64,000 nucleotides of DNA, from NCBI GenBank assembly GCA_963932465.1, contig OZ010786.1, positions 269,732,411 to 269,796,410 of the forward strand, in the 5' to 3' direction. Below are positions 12,100 through 24,560 of the stretch, one piece after another. This stretch comes from Maratus speciosus (taxonomy: Eukaryota > Arthropoda > Arachnida > Araneae > Salticidae). Positions within the stretch are counted from its first letter, which is position 1. Every line of letters begins with the position of its first letter. A model generated the notes under the pieces. It ran no database searches. It was given only the letters and a program-made list of their open reading frames with translations, and was not told the origin of the DNA. The position numbers were made by a program, and so were the translations under genes.

Positions 12100-12620
12100 T
12101 AATAGATATATACACCATATACTATGCATAAATGTAGTGAATCATAAAAGTGTATATCATAATTAAAAATGTATTTCCAGCAATCATCGCTAATGAACAG
12201 TACTTCGGATACAATATAGTATCTGAAATGTTTTGTGTGTCCCTGTAAATGCTATATACACTTCGTATTATACATGAAATAATTCATAGTATGTAAACCT
12301 CAACGACGTATATCAATTTCATTACATATCAAATAGATTAACATAAATAAAGTACGCCGCAAACAATTCCCTCCACCCCTATATCATTATGTATTGGAAT
12401 TCCTTTTTTAGCCCTGTAAATGAACAATAACTATTCTTTGCATCGCATATTCTATGGAATGCACATTTTAGTGCGCTTCATAAATGCATATCAATTTTAT
12501 TCTGTTTGAAAGCGTGTAAAATCATTAAATATCATTTGAAACGATTTTTTTCCCACAAGCCGTAATGTAATGGAATACAATTGACTGTCCCTGTAAATGA
12601 AATAACATGCTACAAACTTC
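12100..12620 (+). repeat. Family C/B-like old repeat, copy 3
   Basis: The first 100 bp match 9421-9520. The rest contains TGCATCGCATATTCTATGGA, TGCATATCAATTTTATTCTG and TTGACTGTCCCTGTAAATGA, which align with family B (compare 17000-17130). It suggests families C and B descend from one ancestral element. Confidence 0.5.
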
Positions 12621-12860
12621 ATTACAAATAGGGTCTTGCTATGGTAAACGTTAATAACATCAAAAAATTTTAAATAATTTAATTATCTTTAAATGTCTAT
12701 TAATTATGTTAATGATTGATGATAATACTTGTCCATATACTTTTATATTTATGCCACCATGTGGTTTTAACCCAATATTTAAATAAGAAAATAAACCAGA
12801 TTAAAATGCAATTTAAATCACTAATTTTAATAATCTGATCAAAGCTGTTGAAAAGGAAGT

Positions 12861-13129
12861 TAGATATTTTAACAAAATAAAAAAATAAATGTAATGAAAT
12901 ATTTGTGTTCTATAACATGTTTATTAGAAGATAACTGAAATCATTGTAATTAAAAAAAAAAAAAAAAAAAAAAGCAAACAAGGAAAATAATATTTTAGAT
13001 ATTTCAGCAAAATAAAAAATAAATGTAATGAAATATTTATGTTCTACAGCATGTTAATGAGAAACTAACTAAAATTGTTGTAATAAAAAAAAAAAAAAAA
13101 AAAAAAAGCAAACAGGGAAAATAATATTT
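12861..13129 (+). repeat. Two tandem 135-bp units with poly-A
   Basis: Units 12861-12995 and 12996-13129 share TAGATATTT, ATAAATGTAATGAAATATTT, GTTCTA, an A-run of about 20 and GCAAACA(A/G)GGAAAATAAT. The A-run falls at the same place in each unit, so it was present before duplication. Confidence 0.8.
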
Positions 13130-14560
13130 TTACATACCTAATTTCATTGACGTTGTACGTGATACTTTGATTTTGGGGAACCAATTAAATCCGATTATAA
13201 GTACGATAGCAATGACTTGAATCATCTTCAACAAGTCAAAGCTACCGTAATTTTCTCGGGTTTATATTTTGTTAGCTGAACTAACTTGGATCCTGAGAAC
13301 GTTCTTGTTTCAGTTTTTAAATCCGTGTCAACACATCTATGCTGACCAGTGTCCACAGAACTTCAGTGTCCACAGAACTGTCCAGTGTCCCGCGTTTATT
13401 CTAAAAAGTTTCACTGTTACTTTTATCCGTTATTCTGCGGTCGAGTGGTAACAACTGAAATAGTGCAGATGCTGACGATTTTTAAGTTTCGAAGTTCGAA
13501 GCAGATGTTTTTTGGTTTTATTTGTTTTTCTATACCACAGTTTCGGAAGGAAATTAAATGCGTAATAATTTTGTCAAATTGTCTCTAATTCAATTTCCTG
13601 TTTGAAAATGTTTTATTGTATTTCATCTTTTATTTTTATCAGTTTTATTGAATTGTAAAGTTTCATTTACGTAAATTATAATAATAATATTATCCATAAT
13701 TAGAGTTTACTAGATAAAATATTGCTTAAATTTTCAAAATGTATACAAATTAATTTAATGGTAATAATGATGACTCCCTCCTTTTTTTTAAAAGTAAAAT
13801 TTGTATCACAGGTAATATATACAAAATATCTTCTTAAAAAATACAACAAGATTATCGAGAAGAGATGAGTTTTTCTTTGTCAATCTGCCATTCTCTTAAT
13901 ATTAATTTTCTGTAGAATAAAACTTGTAAAATAATTTTTAAAGATATATTTTGAAAACAAAAAATAAAACATGAATAATTAATTATGTCGTGGGCTTTGC
14001 CTAAATTTTGTACATTAATTTTATATTCGGAAAATGTCAATTCTATTTTAAACGTTTGAAAGAAGTAGAATAAAAAAAAAAAATACTTAAAATAGTGAAA
14101 CACTAAGAGGGAAAAAAATGACTTGAATGCAAATTATAAAGCAAGAAATGCATATATGCCTGAACTTTGAAGACGCTTTCTGCGTGCTCATTAAAAGCTG
14201 CAGCCTTAACTGTAATAGAAAGTTTTTAGTTTGAAACGACAGAAATGTTTCGACTACTCTTTGAGAAACTTCTAGTATAACAGATGATCATTTACAAAAA
14301 TCTTTATAAAAGATAAGTCGAGGCCTGCTTACATAAAACATTTTTTTAATAATATGAAATTCTCATAATTAGGAAATCGTTTTGTGTTTCTGATGAATTA
14401 ATTACATTTTATGTTATATGAAAATAAAAAGGTTTTGTTAGAGGCACAGATGCAACTTGGACCACGGTTTAAAAATTTTTTTAATCCGGCAGAAAAATAT
14501 ATTTTACAGTAAATAACATGTTTTTAATAATTTTTGTAATTTTTTAAAGTTTTCTAAGAA
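13130..14560. other. Non-coding stretch
   Basis: No gene supported. The only structure noted is the short direct repeat CAGTGTCCACAGAACT (near 13348 and 13362) with a third partial CAGTGTCC. Frames across it are short and domain-free. Confidence 0.5.
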
Positions 14561-14564
14561 GTTC

Positions 14565-14675
14565 ACATCTCAGTCACAATGTGACATCACTGAGTGGTGG
14601 CATTTTGGTCACAGATGTGACGTGACCACAGTGACTTACAGTGACGTCACAATGACGTCACTGTGACCATGCATG
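14565..14675. promoter_or_regulatory. Cluster of GTGAC words with two CRE palindromes
   Basis: Two perfect TGACGTCA sites (14642-14649 and 14653-14660) sit in a near-palindrome, and around them are about eight GTGAC/GTCAC words in roughly 100 bp. TGACGTCA is the CREB/ATF consensus. No adjacent gene is visible, so a regulatory role is only a possibility. It may equally be a decayed hairpin repeat. Confidence 0.3.
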
Positions 14676-14739
14676 CTATGAGGGACTAGGCTGCAACATT
14701 TGGGTTATGTCATGTTTTTTGACTTTTCATAATTGATTG

Positions 14740-15400
14740 TTATGAATTTTGTAGAGCAGAATACGAAATTGACCTTCAGTTTTTACCATCACAAAAAGCT
14801 TTTTTGCACATCGTAAATTTTAAAGTAAAGAAAAAAAAAAAAAGAATAGCAAAAATTTGATACTATAAAATAAGATGTGATTGTTGTGTTTTTAACTTTT
14901 GATAACTGATTTTATGTATTTTTTCCTCTGAACCCGAAAATGACCTTCGTTTTTAACCATTAAGTCAGGATTTTTCACAAATCGTAAATTTCAAAGTTAC
15001 AAAGCTTAAAGTTAAAATTGAACCCCTTGTCCAACTCATCGGACCCCTGAGCTGTTTAGCTGTAAGAATCCCAGTATAAGCCAAAATATCGAATAAATTA
15101 TTGAATAAAATATAAAAAGTTTTACTTTTAAAAATGTAGGTCATTTTCAGATCAGTGCTAAAAAGTACATAAAAATCATTTATCTAAAGTTAAAAAATAT
15201 AACCATCTCCTTTATTTTATAGTATCAGATTCTTCTTTTTTTTTTAACTTTGAAATTTACGATTTGTGAAAAATCCTGACATGATGGTTAAAAATTAAGG
15301 TAGTTTTCGGATTCAGTGCTAAAAATATAAAAAAAAAAAAAAATACGAAAAAGTTAAAAAACACAACCATTGCAGTGTTGTGTTATCTAATCTAAAACTT
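14740..15400. repeat. Tandem units in inverted halves
   Basis: The forward half (about 14750-15005) and inverted half (about 15125-15370) share AAAATGACCT, CACAAATCGTAAATTTCAAA, GATACTATAAAATAA and GTCAGGATTTTTCACAAATC. Each half holds one to two units of about 170 bp. The centre (15006-15120) is unique. This looks like a small inverted satellite cluster. Confidence 0.65.
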
Positions 15401-16584
15401 TTTCTTAAACTTCTTGGCGGTAATCTTTTCGAATTTTTTTGTATTATGCTGTAAAACAAGTATAAATGGTAACTACCGAAAATCATGATATTAGATTGTC
15501 CTCGGAATTTACGTCAGTATGTAAAATTTACATACGATCGACATACGTACGATCATTGCAAGTTAAATAAAAACATATACAAATAACAATTTTTGTTAAA
15601 TGGAATCATGAAAAAAAGCATAAAATCCTTACAAAATAAAACATTTGTTAAAATACGACTATTTTAGCAAATCTGAAACTTAATAAAAGTTAACTCAATC
15701 GTAATGCCCGTACTCTTTCAAAGCGCAGGTGCACACGTGAAATAACTTCTTCGAACTTAGAATACTTTAAGCACTTGGCATACGACCCCTCGAAGCATGG
15801 CCAAACTCATCTGTGTTCATAAGTAGAAAAGTGGTATAAGTCATGCATTTCAAAGCTTCATAACTCGGTCCATTTTAGTGTTAGATGAACGGGACTTTTT
15901 TTGACTTACTTGTCAGCGAAATAGAAAAATTTTACTGACTATAACTTATAGGACCGGGGGACCGTACAAAAAATTAAATTTCGTAATTTTTTAAGAAACA
16001 TTTTTAGTGATCAAAATCGCTTTTAAAATACTTCTTTACCTTATTTATAACATTTTTGTAATTGGAACTATATGTCTATGACTAACGGTTTAGGAATTAG
16101 CCATTGGTCATCGTTGAAAGTGGACACCCTGTATATTCATTATTTGTATGAATAATATCAATATTTCATAATTTGCGTTTAATCTAAAACCGCACATCAT
16201 GACTTTTACCAATTTGTTTTATGAGGATATCTAACAAGAAAGTAAAAATAACTTTTATTTTGGTAATTTTGTTTATATGACTTTTATGAATTTTCACACA
16301 CTACATTTATTTTATGTTTGTAGAATTTCTCTTTATTTTCCGAAGTAAAATAAATAATACTCTGAATTGCAATAATATAATATTAGTTTTCAGCTGTTCA
16401 AGTGTTAATTTTACCATTTATTTTATTAAATTAACATAATTATTTTTTAAAAACCTGTACATGATAGAAAAGTTTTAATGCGTATTAATTTCAAATATCA
16501 CTTAAAATATAAAATTTACTCCTTAATGAGAAAAACATACCTTGTAGAACATTGTAATCTATCTCGTAATGTTATAAGAATTAG
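15401..16584. other. Non-coding stretch
   Basis: No gene recognised. The segment 16080-16135 ends GTGGACACCCTGTATA, a tail word shared by several dispersed arthropod repeats, so part of it may be an old element. Confidence 0.45.
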
Positions 16585-16911
16585 TCGGATGTGCCATTCC
16601 CAAATCTTTCTTCGATCTCATGTATGTCATGTATGATCTCATACATGTAACGTAATGTTTCACCTGTGCAAAATTCGACATCACAGTGCTAAAATTAAAT
16701 AACAATCTATGAACATCATGATGATTCTAAAGGTATAGGTTCCTTAAATTGAGTGCATTTAAAAAGGAGATATAAGCACTGAATTTTTCAAACAAATCAT
16801 TGAATTTCGTCTCCCACCCTCTTAGATTTCTGCAATGAAAATTCCCAACCCAAGCAGCATAAAAGCGATATCTGATGGGGAGTATGCACCAAAGCCTATA
16901 CTATATAAAAA

Positions 16912-17312
16912 CAAGTTGGAAATTGCACGTCAAGCGTGGCAAATGATGCGCGTTCGTACTATAATTAGTTTTAGAAATATTTTTTGCACCGCATATTGTA
17001 CTGAATATTTTAGTGCACTTCATCTGTGCATATCAATTTCATTCTATTCGAAAGGCTGTAACATTATTAAAATGCATTTTCAATATTTTTTTCCCATTGG
17101 CCATAATGTAACGGAAAACTTTTGACTGTCCCTGGAATTAAACTATACATCCGATTTTCATAAAATTTGAAATAACTCGCCAAAATTGTAAAACAATTAT
17201 GTATTTGAAATTTCAAAATATTCGGTTTGGTGTTTTTGCTCTGTTATATGCGGACAGACGGACTGAACGACGACTATAGATGCTACGTATTTATATAATT
17301 GCGAACGCACTC
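16912..17312 (-). repeat. Family B interspersed repeat, copy 4
   Basis: Begins CAAGTTGGAAATTGCACGTC and ends near GCGAACGCACT. It shares CGCATATTGTACTGAATATT, TTGACTGTCCCTG and ATACGTAGC-type words with copies at 37904, 53573 and 55813. A shorter version with one internal unit. Confidence 0.7.
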
Positions 17313-17318
17313 AAAAAC

Positions 17319-17510
17319 GTTGATTTTACGGTATGATACTGGCAGCTGGGGTGCCGTTTAAAACCGGAAACTTAACAGTAATAAACCTTAAATTTTCAAG
17401 TAATATGCCGTTAAGCAGTAATATACTGTTCAATTGTAACGGTATATTACTGCTCACTTTACGGTTTTAAACTGGCACCCCAGTTGCCAGTATTATGCCG
17501 TAAAATCAAC
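17319..17510. mobile_element. 192-bp hairpin MITE
   Basis: Terminal inverted repeats of about 50 bp start GTTGATTTTACGGTATGATA and, in reverse complement, GTTGATTTTACGGCATAATA, and continue through CTGGGGTGCC. The interior repeats GTAATATACTG-type words. It has no coding capacity and would fold almost end to end. It sits at the edge of the family B copy. Confidence 0.8.
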
Positions 17511-18219
17511 AGTTTTTTCGCTGTGTAATATAGATCTAACTATATGAAAGTGTAACACAATTTGAAGTTTGCTTAATTTACATGTTTTTGAGATACAACT
17601 ATCGTAATAAGCGTGAAAAATGTAGCATAGCAGCAACACCTATTAGGAGATATACACCAAAATATAATCAGCAACATCTTCGGTCAACGTGTAACTGAAT
17701 CTGAAGTTTGATAAGAATCTGTGCATTAGTTCTTGAGATAGAGCTTTTCGGATATCGTAAAAAATGCAGCACAGCAGTTGCACCCATTGAATGAGTTACA
17801 CCAAAAAGTAATGAGCACCAATATATATTAAGGTCTAACTGAATCTAAATGTTATTAAATTTTGTGCACTAGTTCTTGAGATAGAGCGTCGACAATTTTT
17901 TTGTGACATACAGAGAGACTCACAAAAACACAGACTCACAGACAGACATTTTCTAAAAACCATCAAATCCTGCTTAGCACATTATAAAACGTATAAATAC
18001 ACCGAAAACCGAAAGTAGAAATTTTTCACTAATCGAAAACTTTTTTCTTGTAAAGATGGACGAAAGTAAAAAACAACAAAAACAACAAGAAAAATCCTTG
18101 GCAGAAAATTTTCCATTGATCACTTTTTCCACCGAGTACCTTTCGATCATATTCAAATTTCATAATAACAGTTATTATACACTGATCGGAAGCATTACAG
18201 ATAGGTGTTAAAAGAATGT

Positions 18220-18486
18220 AATCAAATAATCTCCAATTATGATTGATAGCGTCTAATTATATCGTTTATCATTTAAGATCGATATTTGTTTCAGCTCAAG
18301 CAAGATGTCTCCTTGAAACATTTTATGCCTGCGATTAACAGAAACGTAAATGTACGTTTATCGCAGTGAGAAAGGATTTTTATTGCAGTATAATGAGATT
18401 TCAATATTTGGGGTGATAAAATAAATGCTATGATTTTATTTCCATTGTTTTGACGGAAGTACGTTTCATTCGGAAATAATGTGTAA
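18220..18486 (+). repeat. Dispersed repeat shared with 26940-27200
   Basis: Common words include TGATTGATAGC(G/A)TCTAATTA, AAGATC and TTTGTTTCAG. Divergence is high. No ends can be defined. Confidence 0.45.
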
Positions 18487-19049
18487 GGGGTTCTCCACAA
18501 ATGACGTCACACTTTTTTTCAAATTTTTTTACCCCCTCCCCCCTCTTTTGTCACATGTCACGCTATATTAAATAAACATATACTAGTAGTTCAAACACAA
18601 AGCACTACGTTATAGATCATATTTCAAATTTTATTTTATAAATTTAACTATGTGTTTTAATGGCATTTGTCAGCATAACAATAAAAATGATTCGTGCACT
18701 TATTTTGTATAAAATAAGATTAAGGTTTACAATAAAAGACATAATTAATATACAATAGTAATAAAATATTAATATGAAGAGCAGTTGAAAACAGTAGTAT
18801 TTTGGAATTTGAAATGGAATTTAATGCATTTTGTTTTAAATCTTATATTTTCTGTATGAACACAAAATACTTTAATTTCAAAATAACTTCGAAATTTTAT
18901 ATGCTGATTTTTTATGCTTTTTTTTAACCAGAATGTGTGATGTCACATTTCTTCTTACCCCTACCCCCTCCCACCCCCTTGTCACAAACTGCCACAATTT
19001 CACGAACTCCCCTCCCCCTCCAAGCGTGACATCATTTGTGGACAGCCCC
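18487..19049. mobile_element. PIF/Harbinger-like MITE
   Basis: A 563-bp element with ends GGGGTTCTCCACAAATGACG and, in reverse complement, GGGGCTGTCCACAAATGATG, flanked by the 3-bp direct repeat TAA (18484-18486 and 19050-19052). A GGG-type terminus and a TWA target duplication are typical of PIF/Harbinger. The subterminal C-rich and G-rich tracts (ACCCCCTCCCCCCTC) are characteristic of this group. Non-autonomous. Confidence 0.7.
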
Positions 19050-20290
19050 TAATGTAATTTTTATGTTGAAAAGATCGTACGTTTATTGAAATATTTTGTT
19101 TTTAGTATTCAATTGTTTTTCATTAAGGTATCTGTCTGCGTTAGAAGAACATACAGAGTATTTCAAAATTCCACCAACAAGTTAAGAGGGGTGATAAAAG
19201 ACACAAAGAGGATGAAAAATTACCATGTTACCACGTACTTAATCGAAAATACAGGGTGTTCTACCCTAACTCAGTTTTTTTTTCGTAATTTTTTTCGTAA
19301 TGTTATAACATTTTCATAAAATAAGGTACATATCGTTACATTTTCATTGCAATGTTTTTATTTTTCTCAAAATTATTGCCGTCAACTCAAGTTCAGTTAG
19401 GAAGAAACACCTTGTACTTGTGGCAAAATAAGTGGTTTGAGATCTCGTGTTCTAGGGCAATTTTTAATCCCTTTGATGATGTTTCATCTTAACTGAACCC
19501 GGGTTGACGGTAATACTTTCGAGAAAAATAAAAACATTGTAATGAAAATGTAACGATATGTATCTTATTTTATGTGAAATGTTATAACATTGAAAAAAAT
19601 TCTGAGAAAACACTGTGCTCACGCAGTCGAAGATACCGTATGAACTGACAATCACAGTCCAAAATGTGGAGCGTCAAATGCATACTGCTGGTGCATATAA
19701 CAGAAACTTCTACCACTTTTTTTGGTGTTGTCTTATTTTCAACATAAGTGAGTATGTCTATTAAAAGTTTCATTATATATACTATTAACGTCAACCAAAA
19801 CTGAGTTAGGGTAGAACACCCTGTATTTCTCATTAAATACGTGGTTTTCAACCCCACGTTCTATGGTAATTTTTCATCCTCTTTGTGTCTTTTATCACCC
19901 CTCTTAACTTGTTGGTGGAATTTTGGAACATTCTGTATGTTCTTCTAACGCAGGCAGATACCTTAATGAAAAAAAATTGAATACTAAAAACAAAATATTT
20001 CAATAAACATACGATCTTTTCAACATAAAAATTACATTAGGGGCCGTCCACAAATGATGTAACGCTTAGAGGGGGAGGGGAGTTCGTGAAATTGTGGCAG
20101 TTTGTGACAAGGGGGTGGGAGGGGGTAAGAAGAAATGTGACATCACACATTTTGGTTAAAAAGAAAGCATTAAAATTCAGCAGATTAAATTTCGAAGTTA
20201 TTTTGAAATTAAAGTACTTTTTGTTCATACAGAAAAGATAAGATTTAAAACCAAATGTATTAAATTCCATTTCAAATTCCAAAATACTAC
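18793..20290. repeat. 1.5-kb inverted duplication
   Basis: The left arm 18793-19277 and right arm 19797-20290 are reverse complements at roughly 90% or better, with a 519-bp centre. The arms include both the right part of the PIF-like MITE and about 230 bp of its flank, so this is an inverted copy of already-assembled DNA and not one element's TIRs. Only the left side keeps a whole MITE. A smaller inverted repeat (about 19293-19408 and 19480-19598) is nested in the centre. Confidence 0.8.
19600..19930 (-). repeat. Family G repeat copy
   Basis: Contains CACAGTCCAAAATG, CTTCTACCACTTTTTTTGGT, GTAGAACACCCTGTATTTCT and TTTTTCATCCTCTTTGTGTC, all shared with 20311-20640 and, inverted, with 40938-41250. 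It overlaps the right arm of the inverted duplication. Confidence 0.6.
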
Positions 20291-20299
20291 TATGAGAAT

Positions 20300-20645
20300 A
20301 CTACTATGATTTGGTAATCACAGTCCAAAATGCGGGGCGTCAAGTACATACTACTGGAGCGTATAATGCAAACTTCTACCACTTTTGTTTGGTGTTATCA
20401 CATTTATTTAGAACAAAGGTGAGAATGTCTGTTAAATGTTTTATTATAATATACTTCTGTTTTCTGAAAGTTATTACCGTCAACCCAAGTTCAGAGAGCA
20501 CGAAACACCTTGTATTTCTGACAAAATAAGTGGTTTGCGACCCCATGCTCCATGGCAATTTTTCATCCTTTTGATGTCTTTGCCCCTTTTACCCCTCTTA
20601 CTTTGTCGGTAGAATTTTGGAACATCCTGTATATCATATTCAATA
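20300..20645 (-). repeat. Family G repeat copy
   Basis: Diverged sibling of 19600-19930 with the same word order (TCACAGTCCAAAATGCGG to AATTTTGGAACATCCTGTAT). Frames of 60-72 codons here are repeat-derived. Confidence 0.6.
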
Positions 20646-20958
20646 AATACACATATTTTTAGTTCAGCTGTAATAGAGTGATGGAAAAACATAAAATACT
20701 AGAAATATTTTCATAGCTGATTATAAAATTGGTGTCTTTCACCCTTTTTAAAGCAAAATTTCATGCTTATGACCGACAGTGTACACTCAATTCAACTAAA
20801 TATATTTCAATCTCCTTTGTACTACATATTACATTTACTATACTATTACACTTACAAGTGCACTAAACTAGGAGTTTTACAGTATCTTCAAAATGAATTG
20901 TAATATGTCAAAATATGCCAAAAAATACATATTTTGTATTAATACTACCATTTTTGGC

Positions 20959-21352
20959 ACTTTTCCGTTATACGGACACAATTGTCGCCAAGCGTAATAG
21001 TTGGCGCAAAATGAAAATCACGTGAATTGAAACATTTGAAAAATAAAAGAAAAAACAATGTAGATAGTAAAGTGAACATTTTAAAAATATAACAATTGAA
21101 AATTACAGACTTTTACGAACTATTTTATTAAGTCATAAATGTATACTTAAAATAAATGGACAAATAACTGTTGCACAATAAAATAATAAAATAAAATTCA
21201 TATTATACTGCTAGCATAAAACTACAAATATCTTTTAGCATTGCAGTAAAATTTTCATTTTTTGAATGAAGGCAACCCTTTTCACGATTAGGGTTGAAAT
21301 AATTAGCACATTAGCATACATTTTGGCATGGTGCCCGTTTAACGGAAATGTA
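20959..21352. mobile_element. Family D TIR element, copy 2
   Basis: Ends CACTTTTCCGTTATACGGAC and the GGTGCCCGTTTAACGGAAAT side match copy 1 at 7713-8054 in inverted orientation. The interior also matches (TTGTCGCCAAGCGTAATAGT, CTTTTAGCATTGCAGTAAAA). A target duplication was not resolved. Confidence 0.7.
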
Positions 21353-22175
21353 CCCATTTTTTTTATATTCGAGAAACTATAAAAATAATTACATTATCAC
21401 ATAGAGCTAAGATTCTAGTTTAGAACACAGTGAGCAATATTGAAAGTATTCTGACAAAATTTCACCGAAATATGTTTAAAACATTTTATGTAATAAAGTT
21501 TATCGAACATAGATTAAACGGAAAAATTGGTTTTCCAGAAATTGCATTTAAAGATTTCTTTGATATCTTTTAGATACACACAAAGTTAGTCTAGAAGAGT
21601 CAATTAAGGTTTATTAGTGTTTTTATGTAAAAAACGTAAGAAAATGATGCAGAGAAACATTATTTACATTTCTCCTGGCCTCCCTACGCCCACTTACGCT
21701 ATTTGATTCATTACTTCCGCGAAAATGTGTTGAGTAGAATTTGAATAATAAAAAGCAGTCAGATTGTCAACATCAAAATTGAAATCTGCCTCGACTGTTT
21801 AACATTACACTGTCATACATAAATAGGAGATATCGGCGGTATTTTCAGATCATAAGATTAAAATTTGTAATAGTTTAAATCATGCAATAATTTAAACACT
21901 CTGCACTGACAAACTGTCTAAAAAGCCAGATGTTTCTTAAACTAGGATGGTATATTATAACCAGGAGCGAAAATATACAATAACCTCTTCCGAGTTACTA
22001 AAAATTCAGGAAAGCATTATTGATCTTTAGAAACTTTAGAAACCAATATACTTTTCAGATTTAAAGAACAAATTATAAAATCAAAGTTTCTTTTGCTGCT
22101 GTTTCATTTGCATCTGCATCTGCATTAACATTAAAATTTATATATTTTATTTTACTCTTGCGTGCTTAAATGTAA
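21353..22175. other. Non-coding stretch, nothing recognised
   Basis: AT-rich, no supported feature apart from short TGCATC words near 22110. Confidence 0.5.
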
Positions 22176-22832
22176 GGGGATAACGGACCTTCAAACTCAT
22201 TTTTATTATTATTTTTAAATTGCACATTAAATACTGCTCGTGGGCATGCTATATGAATTATGGCATATATTTATCACACAAGAAATTAAAAAAAAAAATT
22301 GGAGAAAAATGAGGAGATTTCCTGAATATTTTAAGCGATATCAAAAAATTTCAAAATGCCCCAACCTCACTCTATATCAATTAAAATCCCCAATATTTTT
22401 TATGCCAGTTTGATTTACACATACAAATAAAACTGAGCATCGAATTTTTTTACATTTGACTATAAAGGTGAGAAAAAAAAATCTCTTAATCTCATGAAAT
22501 TTTCTGCATTTTTGCATCCATTTTTGCACCTATCTACCTTTAACTTTTGTAATTATAGTTAGTTTTAAAAAACTATGCACAGTTTTATTTTTATATGAAA
22601 ACCATCCTGGCATAAAAAAAATAGTGGGGATTTTAATTGATATGGAGTGAGGTTGGGACATTTTGAAAGCTCTTGGTTGCGCATAAAATAGTCAAGAAAA
22701 TTACTTATTTTTCTCCCCCCATTTTTTTTATATTTCTTGTGTGATAAATATATACCATAATTCATATAGTGTGTTCTTCAATAGCATTTAAGATGCAATT
22801 AAAAAAATGATTTTGTAAGGTCCTTTGCCCCC
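22176..22832. mobile_element. 657-bp long-TIR element
   Basis: Inverted arms of about 270 bp (22176-22445 and 22565-22832) begin GGGGATAACGGACCTT and, in reverse complement, GGGGGCAAAGGACCTT. Inner arm words include TATCACACAAGAAAT and ATATCAATTAAAATCCCC. Arms are about 80% similar, so it is not young. Flanks are TAA on the left and TTAA on the right. The target duplication is not certain. Confidence 0.7.
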
Positions 22833-22900
22833 TTAAATAAGCTGCTGAAAATGTTTAATTGAGAATTAAGGATTACATAACGTTATCAACTTTCAAAAAG

Positions 22901-22934
<34 letters not shown>

Positions 22935-24231
22935 ACGGAAATTATATCCTTTTAGTGGGTATAATTATGGGAAAAAATTAAAGTGATATCTCAATTATTA
23001 AGAAAGATATCAACGCACGCATGATCAAAATATATTGAATACTTATCTTTAAACGCGATTTTCTGAAAACTACATTTTTTTAACACGGGCAGCATGATAA
23101 TTTGAACAATTTTTAACATTTTTGAATAAAACGTTTAATCGCATACGCATAATTAAATTGTCTAAGGGCCATCGAGCGATTTGTTGAAAATTGAAAATTT
23201 TTATATTTTTCCAACAAGTTTAAATGTCGAAATTTTGAACGAAAAAAAATTTTTTTTTCTCAAAATAGCGCAGAATTCTTAGTTTAAAAAAAATAAAAAA
23301 TTTGAGCCTACGGCTCTTAGCTATAACCTCATTTTACACGAAGAAACTAAGAATTTAATAACTTTATTTTTATACAGGAAGTTAAGATGTGCCCATAGGG
23401 CCGGATGTTTTTGTGCAGGTCAAATCGACTTCAGGTTTCCGACGTAATATGTCATCAAATTTAACAACAAAAACTATTTTTAAATAATCGAAGCAATAAA
23501 AAACAACGGTGAATTATATGTTTTTTAATTAATTTTACTCTCTTCCGAAAAAAAAAAAAAATCCAAATTATGTAAATATTTTTGCCTCCGAGAACGTAAC
23601 TTCTTAAGGACTACTAAAAACCGATATTCCAATTAGAAAAAAAAATTATTAATACACTACAAAAGCTACTCGGAAACGTTTCCAAAAATCAGTGGCAACA
23701 AAAGAAACTTTAAAAAAAATATATGGCACTTTAATTCTCAAAAATACTTTTGTTTGTGGGGTTTCTAATTCGGTTGAGATTATTGTATATTTTCGTTCGT
23801 GGTTATCTTAAATTTTCTAGATTTGTCTCTTCTTTATAGCGTGATAACAATGCAAATCACCACAATGTGTACATCACAAAAAAATATTACAAGACTTATT
23901 AAAGAGAGTAATATTAAATTAATGCAATTTATGAGTATGTGCAAATGATTATCACAATTGTGGGCACACTATTTACTTATTCACTCAAAATCAGAGATAG
24001 ATATGTAATCAGATATAGCTTGAACATAGTATTTCAGTTATCTTCCATAGATAATATGTCATAATCGCACACTGCTAATGATTTCTGTATATCATGCGAG
24101 AAGGATTTCACTTTTGGAGTTAACTGTTTACCTACTTTATATGTCCAAGTCTGATTGAACTTATAACCCCGTAGACAAAAAAACACGAATACAATATATT
24201 TATATAATAAAGTGAAAACGTATCCGTTAGG
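22833..24231. other. Non-coding stretch with a poly-T run
   Basis: A 31-base T-run lies at 22903-22933. Nothing else with defined ends is seen. A 93-codon minus frame at 24034-24315 has no domain and runs into a repeat. Confidence 0.5.
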
Positions 24232-24560
24232 AACGCTGGCGACATAATCTCTTTGGCAACACCGGATCAATAAATTTCGTTTTTGTTGCAATTTTTTAAC
24301 TTCTAAATACTGCAAGATACCAGTTGCTACACCGTCGAGCAGGGAATAAAATATTATTTCAAATGCAATTTGTTCTTAAAATGTATCTCGCTTTACTTCT
24401 TTTATGTTGCTTTTAAATAATTTTTAGGCATGGACGGTTATATCTACCTCTATCACATGCAACTCGATTACGAAAAATTAACCCGTTTGCCTTTAAAATA
24501 ATATAAGTATTTCAATATTTGTTTCCAATTTATATTCTATCAAAAAATTAAATTCCCACC
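24232..24560 (-). repeat. Family A repeat, partial copy
   Basis: Matches 35895-36245: AACGCTGGCG, GTTGCAATTTTTTAACTTCT, CTACACCGTCGA against CACCATCAAAT, TCTACCTCTATC and TTGTTTCC. It lacks the 103-bp tandem array. Confidence 0.55.

Larger units (their letters stand above)
16585..18075 (-). repeat. Family H repeat (minus), split by nested insertions
   Basis: On the minus strand 18075-17530 carries the H head and minisatellite-type units (TGCATTAGTTCTTGAGATAG on the plus strand), and 16905-16585 carries the H tail (ATGAGATC and GGCACATCCGACTA in reverse). The plus-strand copy at 51335-52180 has head, units and tail in one piece. A family B copy and a 192-bp hairpin element therefore interrupt this one. 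Confidence 0.6.

Noticed and set aside
18487..19049. Palindromic GC-rich tracts read as a promoter or CpG island
   Set aside because: The TIRs and TAA duplication show it is a MITE; the C-runs are part of its ends.
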